Shown here piece by piece: positions 1-4,663 of a DNA stretch of 5,200 nt. This stretch comes from an uncultured Rikenellaceae bacterium. Its GTDB lineage: Bacteria > Bacteroidota > Bacteroidia > Bacteroidales > Rikenellaceae. The notes below the pieces were generated by a model. The model had not been told where the DNA came from and did no database searches. It saw only the letters and a list, made by a program, of their open reading frames with translations. Where the stretch lies: positions 1 to 5,200 of the forward strand of contig CAMWRR010000131.1 in assembly GCA_947176715.1 (NCBI GenBank), in the 5' to 3' direction. The translations under genes and the position numbers were made by a program. Each line of letters begins with the position of its first letter. The stretch's first letter is position 1.

Positions 1-67
1 GTTTTCCAAGGGATCCGGAGCGGATGCAAGAAAAAGATTATAATTAAAACTCAAATAAATACCAATT
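1..67 (+). other. A-rich leader upstream of tuf, no gene seen
   Basis: This short stretch holds no open frame or RNA gene that I can support. Its first 30 bases are mixed in composition and include a GGATCC palindrome at 11-16. I tried to read them as the 3' end of a tRNA, because tRNA genes often precede tuf, but no T-loop or acceptor pairing fits. From about 29 on it is strongly A-rich, as is usual before translation starts in Bacteroidota. There is no Shine-Dalgarno motif before the tuf ATG. A TATAAT string lies at 39-44, but the primary sigma factor of this phylum reads a different -7 element, so it is not called a promoter. Confidence 0.5.
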
Positions 68-1255
68 ATGGCAAAAGAAAAATTCGATCGTTCGAAACCG
101 CACGTAAACATCGGTACTATCGGACACGTTGACCACGGTAAAACCACCCTTACCGCCGCAATCACCACCGTGCTTGCGAAGAAAGGTCTTTCAGAGCTTC
201 GTTCATTCGACTCTATCGATAACGCTCCCGAGGAGAAAGAGCGTGGTATCACCATCAACACCTCTCACGTAGAGTACCAGACTGCGAGCCGTCACTACGC
301 ACACGTTGACTGCCCGGGTCACGCCGACTACGTGAAGAACATGGTTACCGGTGCCGCTCAGATGGACGGTGCCATCCTCGTGGTTGCTGCGACCGACGGT
401 CCCATGCCCCAGACCAACGAGCACGTTCTTTTGGCTCGTCAGGTGAACGTTCCCCGTATCGTAGTGTTCCTGAACAAATGCGATATGGTCGACGACCCCG
501 AAATGCTCGACCTCGTTGAGATGGAGGTTCGCGAGCTTCTCAACAAATACAACTTCGACGGCGACAACGCCCCCATCATCAAGGGTTCTGCACTCGGCGG
601 CCTTAACGGCGAGGCTCAGTGGGAAGACAAGATCATGGAGCTCATGGATGCTGTCGACAGCTACATACCCATCCCCACCCGTGAGAACGAGAAACCGTTC
701 CTGATGCCCGTCGAGGACGTCTTCTCTATCACCGGTCGCGGTACCGTGCTTACCGGTCGTATCGAGACAGGTGTTATCCACGTAGGTGACCCCGTCGAGA
801 TCATCGGTCTGGGCGAGAAACCCAAGACTTCTACCTGTACAGGTGTGGAGATGTTCCGTAAACTTCTCGACGAAGGTGAAGCGGGCGATAACGTAGGCCT
901 TTTGATGCGCGGTATCGACAAGAAAGAGGTAAAACGCGGTATGGTCGTTGCCAAACCGGGTTCTATCACTCCCCACACCAAGTTCGAGGCTGAGGTCTAC
1001 ATCCTTAAGAAAGAGGAGGGTGGCCGTCACACTCCGTTCAAGAACCACTACCGTCCCCAGTTCTATCTCCGTACGCTCGACGTTACCGGTGAGGTTTCTC
1101 TCCCCGCAGGCGTAGACGTAGTGATGCCGGGTGACAACGTGACCATCACCGTTGAGCTCATCTATCCGGTGGCTATCAACATCGGTCTCCGTTTCGCTAT
1201 CCGCGAGGGCGGTCGTACCGTGGGTGCAGGTCAGATCACCAAGATCATCGAGTAA
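68..1255 (+). CDS. tuf: Translation elongation factor Tu (EF-Tu)
   Basis: EF-Tu is the cytosolic GTPase that carries aminoacyl-tRNA to the ribosomal A site and leaves after GTP hydrolysis. The 395-residue protein has the usual full length for the family. Its G domain shows the P-loop GHVDHGKT (19-26), switch I with RGITINTS (59-66), DCPGH (81-85, where His85 matches the catalytic histidine), NKCD (136-139) and SAL (174-176). Domains 2 and 3 follow from about residue 205, with the conserved GRGTV, GVEMFRK and GGRHTPF segments and the C-terminal GLRFAIREGGRTVGAG. The start is set by the family N-terminus MAKEKFDRSKPHVNIGTIGH. No Shine-Dalgarno precedes it. Codon use is strongly biased, as expected of a very highly expressed gene, and this leaves a long spurious open frame on the opposite strand. 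It is followed by tRNA-Trp and secE, a linkage common in bacteria. The SELRSFDSIDNAPEEKERG stretch points to Bacteroidales. Confidence 0.99.
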   Translation: MAKEKFDRSKPHVNIGTIGHVDHGKTTLTAAITTVLAKKGLSELRSFDSIDNAPEEKERGITINTSHVEYQTASRHYAHVDCPGHADYVKNMVTGAAQMDGAILVVAATDGPMPQTNEHVLLARQVNVPRIVVFLNKCDMVDDPEMLDLVEMEVRELLNKYNFDGDNAPIIKGSALGGLNGEAQWEDKIMELMDAVDSYIPIPTRENEKPFLMPVEDVFSITGRGTVLTGRIETGVIHVGDPVEIIGLGEKPKTSTCTGVEMFRKLLDEGEAGDNVGLLMRGIDKKEVKRGMVVAKPGSITPHTKFEAEVYILKKEEGGRHTPFKNHYRPQFYLRTLDVTGEVSLPAGVDVVMPGDNVTITVELIYPVAINIGLRFAIREGGRTVGAGQITKIIE

Positions 1256-1258
1256 TTC

Positions 1259-1285
1259 TTCGGGCGGCATAGTCCGTCCCCCGAA
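1259..1285 (+). other. Hairpin just after the tuf stop codon
   Basis: TTCGGG (1259-1264) pairs with CCCGAA (1280-1285), and CGG (1265-1267) pairs with CCG (1274-1276) inside it, leaving loop CATAGT and a three-base bulge at 1277-1279. No U-tract follows, so it is not a terminator by itself. It begins 3 nt after the tuf stop, so it could protect the 3' end of tuf mRNA from exonucleases or assist the terminator just downstream. The pairing is seen in the sequence; the role is inferred. Confidence 0.5.
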
Positions 1286-1299
1286 TATCGACCCGATAA

Positions 1300-1332
1300 G
1301 TGTGGCGGGTCAGTAGCCTGCCACACGTTTTT
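1300..1332 (+). terminator. Intrinsic terminator between tuf and tRNA-Trp
   Basis: GTGTGGC (1300-1306) pairs perfectly with GCCACAC (1320-1326). The stem extends inward through G1307-U1319, G1308-C1318, G1309-C1317 and U1310-G1316 to a five-base loop CAGTA (1311-1315). One G then five Ts (1328-1332) follow. This is the form of a Rho-independent terminator. It would end most transcripts after the abundant tuf message and let a fraction pass into tRNA-Trp and secE-nusG. The last T of the tract is immediately before the first tRNA base, so the structure could also act in separating tuf mRNA from the tRNA precursor. Confidence 0.82.
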
Positions 1333-1403
1333 ACGAGTGTAGTTCAAGGGTAGAATAGTGGTCTCCAAAACCATTGATGGGAGTTCGAATCTCTCCACTC
1401 GTG
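1333..1403 (+). tRNA. trnW: tRNA-Trp (anticodon CCA)
   Basis: A full cloverleaf can be drawn. The acceptor stem is ACGAGTG (1333-1339) with CACTCGT (1396-1402), and the discriminator base is G1403. The D stem is 1342-1345 with 1353-1356. The anticodon stem is 1358-1362 with 1370-1374, closing the seven-base loop CTCCAAA with anticodon CCA at 1365-1367, which reads UGG. The T arm is 1379-1383 with 1391-1395 and has the loop TTCGAAT. G73 and anticodon CCA are known tryptophan identity elements. The 3' CCA is not encoded: the bases after G73 are CAA, so CCA must be added by nucleotidyltransferase. No promoter is seen between the preceding terminator and the gene, so it probably comes from tuf readthrough and is cut out by RNase P and 3' processing enzymes. 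Confidence 0.97.
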
Positions 1404-1423
1404 CAAAAAAAGATCAAGAAAAA

Positions 1424-1627
1424 ATGAAGCTCATCCAATACGTCAAGGACTCTTATAGGGAACTTGTTGACAAAGTGACCTGGCCTACAGTGCCTCAGCT
1501 TCGTAACTCGGCAATAGTTGTTATGGTAGCTTCCCTGCTTTTTGCCGTTGTTATAGTGGCTATGGACCAGTCTTTTGAAAACATCATGAAGGCTATATAC
1601 GGTCTTCTTTACACCTCTGCGAACTAA
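1424..1627 (+). CDS. secE: Preprotein translocase subunit SecE
   Basis: SecE is the small essential clamp subunit of the SecYE(G) channel in the inner membrane. The 67-residue protein is of the short, single-span type found in most bacteria outside the enterics. It has an amphipathic cytosolic helix (about 5-18), the family motif KVTWPT (17-22), and one hydrophobic segment (about 29-47), followed by a short periplasmic tail. The ATG at 1424 is chosen because the protein then begins MKLIQYVKDSYREL like its relatives. The frame stays open upstream to a GTG at 1358, but that start lies inside tRNA-Trp and would add residues unlike SecE. The leader from the tRNA end is only 20 nt and almost all A. 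nusG starts 2 nt after the stop, so the two are probably translationally coupled. Confidence 0.96.
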   Translation: MKLIQYVKDSYRELVDKVTWPTVPQLRNSAIVVMVASLLFAVVIVAMDQSFENIMKAIYGLLYTSAN

Positions 1628-1629
1628 TC

Positions 1630-2187
1630 ATGAGCCAGACACTGGAAAAACAGTGGTACGTTCTGCGTGCCATAGGCGGTAAGGAGAAGAAGGTCAAGGA
1701 GTACGTGGAGGCGGAGATCCGCAACCGCGGTCTTCAGGACATGGTCTCTCAGGTTCTCATTCCCACGGAGAAGGTCTACCAGATACGCAATGGCAAGAAG
1801 ATCTCCAAGGAGAGAATCTCCTATCCCGGTTATGTTCTGGTAGAGGCTGTTCTCGAAGGGGAGGTCCCCTATATCTTGCGTAACTCGCCCAACGTCTTAG
1901 GCTTCCTGGGCGACCCTAACGATGTTACTCTCGGAGCGATACCCCTTCGCCCCGCGGAGGTCAACCGTATATTGGGCCGCGTAGACGAGATGGCGAGCAG
2001 CGAAGAGGTCAACGAGACTCCTTTCCTCGTCGGCGAGATCGTCAAACTCAACGACGGTCCCTTTGCGACGCTCAACGGCGTCATAGAGGAGGTCGACAAC
2101 GAGAGGAAGAAGCTCGTGGTCAGTGTCAAGATATTCGGACGTAAGACTCCTATGGAGCTGAGTTTCGTTCAAGTCGAAAAAGAATAA
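1630..2187 (+). CDS. nusG: Transcription termination/antitermination factor NusG
   Basis: NusG binds RNA polymerase through its N-terminal domain, supporting processive elongation. Through its C-terminal domain it contacts Rho or ribosomal protein S10, linking transcription to termination or translation. The 185-residue protein has the NGN domain at about 6-118, opening with KQWYVLRAIGGKEKKV and containing RISYPGYVLVE (62-72) and the NSPNVLGFLGD segment (85-95). After a linker comes the KOW domain (about 131-185) with GEIVKLNDGPFATLNGVIEE and the end KIFGRKTPMELSFVQVEK. Length and both domains are normal, with no insertion. It is preceded by secE with a 2-nt gap and followed by rplK after 16 nt, the widely conserved secE-nusG-rplK order. 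The ATG has no Shine-Dalgarno and sits in the ATCATG context repeated in the next three genes. Confidence 0.97.
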   Translation: MSQTLEKQWYVLRAIGGKEKKVKEYVEAEIRNRGLQDMVSQVLIPTEKVYQIRNGKKISKERISYPGYVLVEAVLEGEVPYILRNSPNVLGFLGDPNDVTLGAIPLRPAEVNRILGRVDEMASSEEVNETPFLVGEIVKLNDGPFATLNGVIEEVDNERKKLVVSVKIFGRKTPMELSFVQVEKE

Positions 2188-2203
2188 CTAAATTTTAATT
2201 ATC

Positions 2204-2647
2204 ATGGCAAAAGAGGTTGCTGCGTTAATTAAACTGCAAATCAAAGGCGGTGCTGCCAATCCCTCGCCTCCCGTAGGTCCGGCCTTGGGTGCCAAGGGTG
2301 TCAACATCATGGACTTTTGCAAGCAGTTCAACGCAAGAACTCAAGATAAGGCAGGGAAAGTTCTTCCTGTAATTATCACTGTTTATAGTGATAAATCTTT
2401 TGAATTTATCATCAAACAGCCGCCTGTAGCCGTTCAGATTAAGGAAGCAGCTAAGATCCAGTCCGGTTCAAAGGAGCCCAACCGTAAGAAGGTCGGTTCC
2501 ATAACATGGGAGCAGGTCAAAGCTATTGCCGAGGGCAAGATGGCCGATATGAACTGCTTTACCGTCGAATCAGCCATGAAGCTGGTCGCCGGTACCGCAA
2601 GGAGTATGGGCGTGAAGGTCGAAGGCGAATTTCCTTCTAATTTGTAA
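2204..2647 (+). CDS. rplK: 50S ribosomal protein L11 (uL11)
   Basis: L11 binds helices 43-44 of 23S rRNA in the GTPase-associated centre. It is the sensing point for stalled ribosomes by RelA and part of the thiostrepton pocket. The 147 residues are full length. The N-terminal domain carries the glycine- and proline-rich motif NPSPPVGPALGAKGVNIM (19-36), whose prolines contact thiostrepton in other species; all are present. The C-terminal RNA-binding domain runs from about 75 and ends with GTARSMGVKVEG, a family signature. It begins 16 nt after nusG behind an AT-only spacer except for the final C. In enterics L1 represses this operon by binding near rplK; no obvious L1-site mimic is visible in this short gap. 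Codon use is less biased at the start of the gene than in tuf. Confidence 0.98.
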   Translation: MAKEVAALIKLQIKGGAANPSPPVGPALGAKGVNIMDFCKQFNARTQDKAGKVLPVIITVYSDKSFEFIIKQPPVAVQIKEAAKIQSGSKEPNRKKVGSITWEQVKAIAEGKMADMNCFTVESAMKLVAGTARSMGVKVEGEFPSNL

Positions 2648-2669
2648 CTGAAAACTCGATCACAAAATC

Positions 2670-3365
2670 ATGAGTAAGCTGACTAAAAAACAAAAGATAG
2701 CCTTTTCAAAGGTTGAGCCCGGCAAGGCGTACAAGGCCTCTGAGGCATCGGAGCTGGTCAAGGAGATCTCCTATACCAAGTTCGACGCTTCGGTAGATGT
2801 CGACATGCGCTTAGGGGTCGATCCTCGTAAAGCTAACCAGATGGTTAGGGGCGTTGTCACTCTCCCTCATGGTACAGGTAAGCAAACCCGCGTGCTGGTG
2901 CTCTGCACTCCCGACAAGGAGGCCGAAGCTACCGCCGCAGGAGCTGACTTCGTGGGTCTCGACGACTATATCGAAAAGATCAAAGGTGGTTGGACCGATG
3001 TAGATGTTATAATCACCACCCCCACCGTTATGGCGAAAGTGGGTGCGCTGGGTCGTATCCTCGGCCCCCGCGGCCTCATGCCCAACCCCAAGACGGGCAC
3101 CGTGACGATGGACGTAGCCAAGGCAGTATCGGAGGTGAAAGCCGGTAAGATCGACTTCAAGGTCGACAAATACGGTATCGTTCACTCTCGCATAGGCAAG
3201 GTATCGTTCTCAGCCGAACAGCTGACCGAGAACCTCAAGGAGTTCGTTAACGTCGTTATCAAACTCAAGCCGCAGGCTGTCAAAGGTTCTTACGTGAAGA
3301 GCATCTATATATCTTCCACAATGAGTCCCGGTATTCAGATCGACCCTAAATCAGTTGAGAACTAA
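2670..3365 (+). CDS. rplA: 50S ribosomal protein L1 (uL1)
   Basis: L1 forms the mobile L1 stalk that moves deacylated tRNA out through the E site, and in several bacteria it represses its own operon by binding mRNA. The 231 residues are the normal length. Domain I is made from both ends of the chain, starting MSKLTKKQKI and including DVDMRLGVDPRKANQMVRG (43-61) and the late SYVKSIYISSTMSPGI stretch. Domain II (about 67-158) has the L1 signature GALGRILGPRGLMPNPKTGT (125-144). Nothing is missing or inserted. It lies 22 nt after rplK and 20 nt before rplJ, within one probable transcript. Confidence 0.98.
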   Translation: MSKLTKKQKIAFSKVEPGKAYKASEASELVKEISYTKFDASVDVDMRLGVDPRKANQMVRGVVTLPHGTGKQTRVLVLCTPDKEAEATAAGADFVGLDDYIEKIKGGWTDVDVIITTPTVMAKVGALGRILGPRGLMPNPKTGTVTMDVAKAVSEVKAGKIDFKVDKYGIVHSRIGKVSFSAEQLTENLKEFVNVVIKLKPQAVKGSYVKSIYISSTMSPGIQIDPKSVEN

Positions 3366-3385
3366 TAAAAATCATCTGAAAAATC

Positions 3386-3907
3386 ATGAAAAGGGAAGAA
3401 AAGACAATAATAATCAACTCTCTTGCCGAGAAGCTCGGTCAGTATCCCCACTTCTACGTTACGGATATTGAGGCTTTGGACGCATCTCAGACCGCACAGC
3501 TCCGTCGTCTCTGTTTCGAGAAGAACGTCAAGCTGGTAGTGGCTAAGAATACGCTGTTCACCAAGGCGCTCGAGCAGGTCGACAAAGCAGACGCGGAATT
3601 GGTTGCCACCCTCAAGGGTTCGACCTCTATCATGTTCGCTGAGACCGGCAATGTGCCCGCCAAGATAATCAAAGAGTTCCGCGAGTCGTGCGACAAGCCC
3701 GTCATCAAGGCCGCCTACGTCGACGAATGCGTCTACATCGGCGATGCCAATCTTGAGGCTCTCGTCAATATCAAGTCTCGCGAGGAGCTTATCGGCGATA
3801 TCATCGCACTGCTTCAGTCTCCCGCCAAGAATGTCGTATCGGCACTCAAATCGAGCGGCGGCAAGGTGGCAGGCATCGTCAAGACCCTCTCAGAGAGAGC
3901 CGAGTAA
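3386..3907 (+). CDS. rplJ: 50S ribosomal protein L10 (uL10)
   Basis: L10 anchors the L7/L12 dimers to the ribosome as the base of the stalk. Its N-terminal domain binds 23S rRNA beside L11 and its C-terminal helix holds the L12 N-termini. The 173-residue protein has the N-terminal globular domain with FYVTDIEALDASQTAQLRRL (23-42) and the conserved KLVVAKNTLFTKAL (49-62). It ends in a helical tail from about residue 145 (SPAKNVVSALKSSGGKVAGI). The tail looks like the ordinary short form, suggesting two L12 dimers per ribosome, though I infer this only from length. The gap from rplA is just 20 nt, too short for the long structured L10-binding leader known in E. coli and Bacillus. If L10 regulates itself here, the target must be elsewhere. 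Confidence 0.98.
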   Translation: MKREEKTIIINSLAEKLGQYPHFYVTDIEALDASQTAQLRRLCFEKNVKLVVAKNTLFTKALEQVDKADAELVATLKGSTSIMFAETGNVPAKIIKEFRESCDKPVIKAAYVDECVYIGDANLEALVNIKSREELIGDIIALLQSPAKNVVSALKSSGGKVAGIVKTLSERAE

Positions 3908-4053
3908 TCGTTGTGCGGAAAGGTGCGGCATAGGTCGCATAGTTTTCCGGAAAACGAGTTATTCTACAAACAGATGCGCGGTTTGACCGTGCGAAAACGG
4001 CCCGTAAGGGCAAATTAAAAACTTTTTTGTAACCATTAAAACGAACAAATAAA
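3908..4053 (+). promoter_or_regulatory. Structured rplJ-rplL spacer (possible leader for rplL)
   Basis: These 146 nt carry no gene but have dense pairing potential. TGCG (3924-3927) pairs with CGCA (3936-3939). CGGAAA (3916-3921) can pair with TTTCCG (3944-3949), which competes with a perfect 14-bp palindrome GTTTTCCGGAAAAC (3942-3955). GCGCGGT (3976-3982) pairs with ACCGTGC (3986-3992) around a TTG loop, with one G-U pair. GCCC (4000-4003) pairs with GGGC (4008-4011) around a GTAA tetraloop. An A/T-rich segment with six Ts (4023-4028) then leads to the rplL ATG. The T run is too far from the last stem for standard termination. A role in raising L7/L12 output, by processing or as an RNA leader, is plausible but inferred. 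I see no convincing promoter of the Bacteroidota type. Confidence 0.5.
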
Positions 4054-4428
4054 ATGGCAGATGTTAAGAAAATAGCTGAGGAGTTGGTAAACTTGACAGT
4101 TAAAGAAGTAAACGAACTTGCTACTATCCTTAAAGAAGAGTATGGTATTGAGCCCGCTGCTGCGGCTGTTGCTGTTGCTGCACCTGCTGCAGGCGGAGCC
4201 GAGGCTGCTGCAGAGAAGACATCTTTCGATGTAGTTCTCAAATCAGCCGGCGCTGCTAAACTTCAGGTCGTTAAGGTCGTTAAGGAACTCACCGGCCTCG
4301 GCCTCAAAGAGGCTAAAGACCTCGTAGACGGCGCTCCCAAGACCGTCAAAGAAGGCGCTACCAAAGAGGAGGCAGAGCACCTTAAAGCTCAGCTCGAAGA
4401 GGCAGGCGCTGAAGTTGAAGTTAAGTAG
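4054..4428 (+). CDS. rplL: 50S ribosomal protein L7/L12 (bL12)
   Basis: L7/L12 is the multicopy stalk protein that recruits EF-Tu, EF-G, IF2 and release factors and stimulates their GTPase activity. The 124 residues are full length. The N-terminal dimerisation helices (about 1-32) read ADVKKIAEELVNLTVKEVNE. A flexible Ala/Pro/Gly hinge follows (34-53, from PAAAAVAVAAPAAGG), encoded by GCT/GTT-rich repetitive DNA. The globular C-terminal domain (about 56-124) contains KLQVVKVVKELTGLGLKEAK (69-88) and LVDGAP (90-95), the factor-binding surface. It is the only complete gene here ending in TAG; the other six end in TAA. Because ribosomes hold four or more copies of L12 per L10, expression must be raised over rplJ, and the structured spacer before it and the terminator after it fit that need. 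Confidence 0.98.
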   Translation: MADVKKIAEELVNLTVKEVNELATILKEEYGIEPAAAAVAVAAPAAGGAEAAAEKTSFDVVLKSAGAAKLQVVKVVKELTGLGLKEAKDLVDGAPKTVKEGATKEEAEHLKAQLEEAGAEVEVK

Positions 4429-4438
4429 TTTGCTTATC

Positions 4439-4479
4439 AAGGGACGGTCGGGAGGAGACCTTTTCCCGACCCGCTCCTT
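4439..4479 (+). other. Hairpin downstream of rplL
   Basis: GGTCGGG (4446-4452) pairs perfectly with CCCGACC (4465-4471) around a 12-base loop. An outer stem, AAGGG (4439-4443) with TCCTT (4475-4479, one G-U), extends it across a small internal loop. Only two or three Ts end the structure, so termination would be weak. It may protect the rplL 3' end or add to the stronger terminator ten bases on. Confidence 0.55.
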
Positions 4480-4488
4480 TAAGATAAC

Positions 4489-4529
4489 AGGTGTAGAGTC
4501 TATGCAAATAGTCTCTATGCCTTTTTCTT
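4489..4529 (+). terminator. Strong intrinsic terminator between rplL and rpoB (likely attenuator)
   Basis: Bases 4489-4498 pair with 4513-4522 (ten pairs, two of them G-U). After one T-T mismatch (4499/4512), four more pairs (4500-4503 with 4508-4511) close a GCAA tetraloop at 4504-4507. Five Ts (4522-4526), then C and TT, follow. This is a clear Rho-independent terminator with a stabilising GNRA loop. E. coli also has a partial terminator between rplL and rpoB that lowers polymerase expression relative to ribosomal proteins; position and form here suggest the same role. How much read-through occurs cannot be told from sequence. Confidence 0.88.
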
Positions 4530-4663
4530 GTCTTTAACGAATTGCTCCAAACCGACGTATGCGCGAGGGGTTGTTAATGTTTTAACAATCAATGGTTTGC
4601 GTGTGCGTTGTGCCGAATGAAGAACGGCAAAAAATAAAAAAACTTCAACAAATCTTGGATATA
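4530..4663 (+). promoter_or_regulatory. rpoB 5' leader region
   Basis: No gene lies between the terminator and rpoB. In order it holds a mixed stretch (4530-4570), the inverted repeat at 4571-4588, a short hairpin TGCCG (4611-4615) with CGGCA (4625-4629), and an A-rich run from 4629 to about 4650 that ends before the ATG. The last segment is the usual Shine-Dalgarno-free translation leader. A promoter for rpoB is plausible after so strong a terminator, but only a degenerate match to the phylum's TTTG / TAnnTTTG pattern is visible, so none is called. Confidence 0.4.
4571..4588. repeat. Perfect 7-bp inverted repeat upstream of rpoB
   Basis: TTGTTAA (4571-4577) and TTAACAA (4582-4588) are perfect inverted copies separated by TGTT. 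G4569-C4590 and a G-T pair at 4570/4589 could lengthen an RNA stem. It is AT-rich and has no following U-tract, so as RNA it would be a weak hairpin, while as DNA it looks like a site for a dimeric regulator or part of a promoter. Both roles are inferred; only the symmetry is observed. Confidence 0.5.

Noticed and set aside
1..30. 3' end of an upstream tRNA
   Set aside because: tRNA genes are common before tuf, but no TTCRA T-loop or matching acceptor strand is present in these bases.
39..44. TATAAT string upstream of tuf
   Set aside because: The primary sigma factor of Bacteroidota prefers TAnnTTTG at -7 with TTTG near -33, and no suitable upstream element is seen. The string is expected by chance in A/T-rich leader DNA.
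203..1270. Long open frame on the minus strand, about 355 codons, opposite tuf
   Set aside because: It mirrors tuf almost completely. Biased codon use in a highly expressed gene leaves few stops on the opposite strand. The translation resembles no family I know and is rich in His, Val and Asp, as antisense reads of such genes are.
1358..1423. In-frame GTG extension of SecE by 22 residues
   Set aside because: The GTG lies within tRNA-Trp and the added residues are a translation of the anticodon and T arms. The ATG at 1424 gives the family N-terminus.
4000..4028. Terminator between rplJ and rplL (GTAA-capped stem plus six Ts)
   Set aside because: Eleven bases, mostly A, separate the four-pair stem from the T run, which does not fit the adjacent stem and U-tract needed for intrinsic termination.
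4156..4212. GCT/GTT-rich repetitive DNA in rplL as a possible unstable microsatellite
   Set aside because: It encodes the Ala-rich hinge normal for L7/L12, with mixed synonymous codons and no long pure repeat.
4570..4599. Possible rpoB promoter: GTTG (4570-4573), 18 bases, ATGGTTTG (4592-4599)
   Set aside because: It differs from the TTTG / TAnnTTTG pattern at three fixed positions and its spacing is slightly short. It is too weak to annotate without transcript start data.
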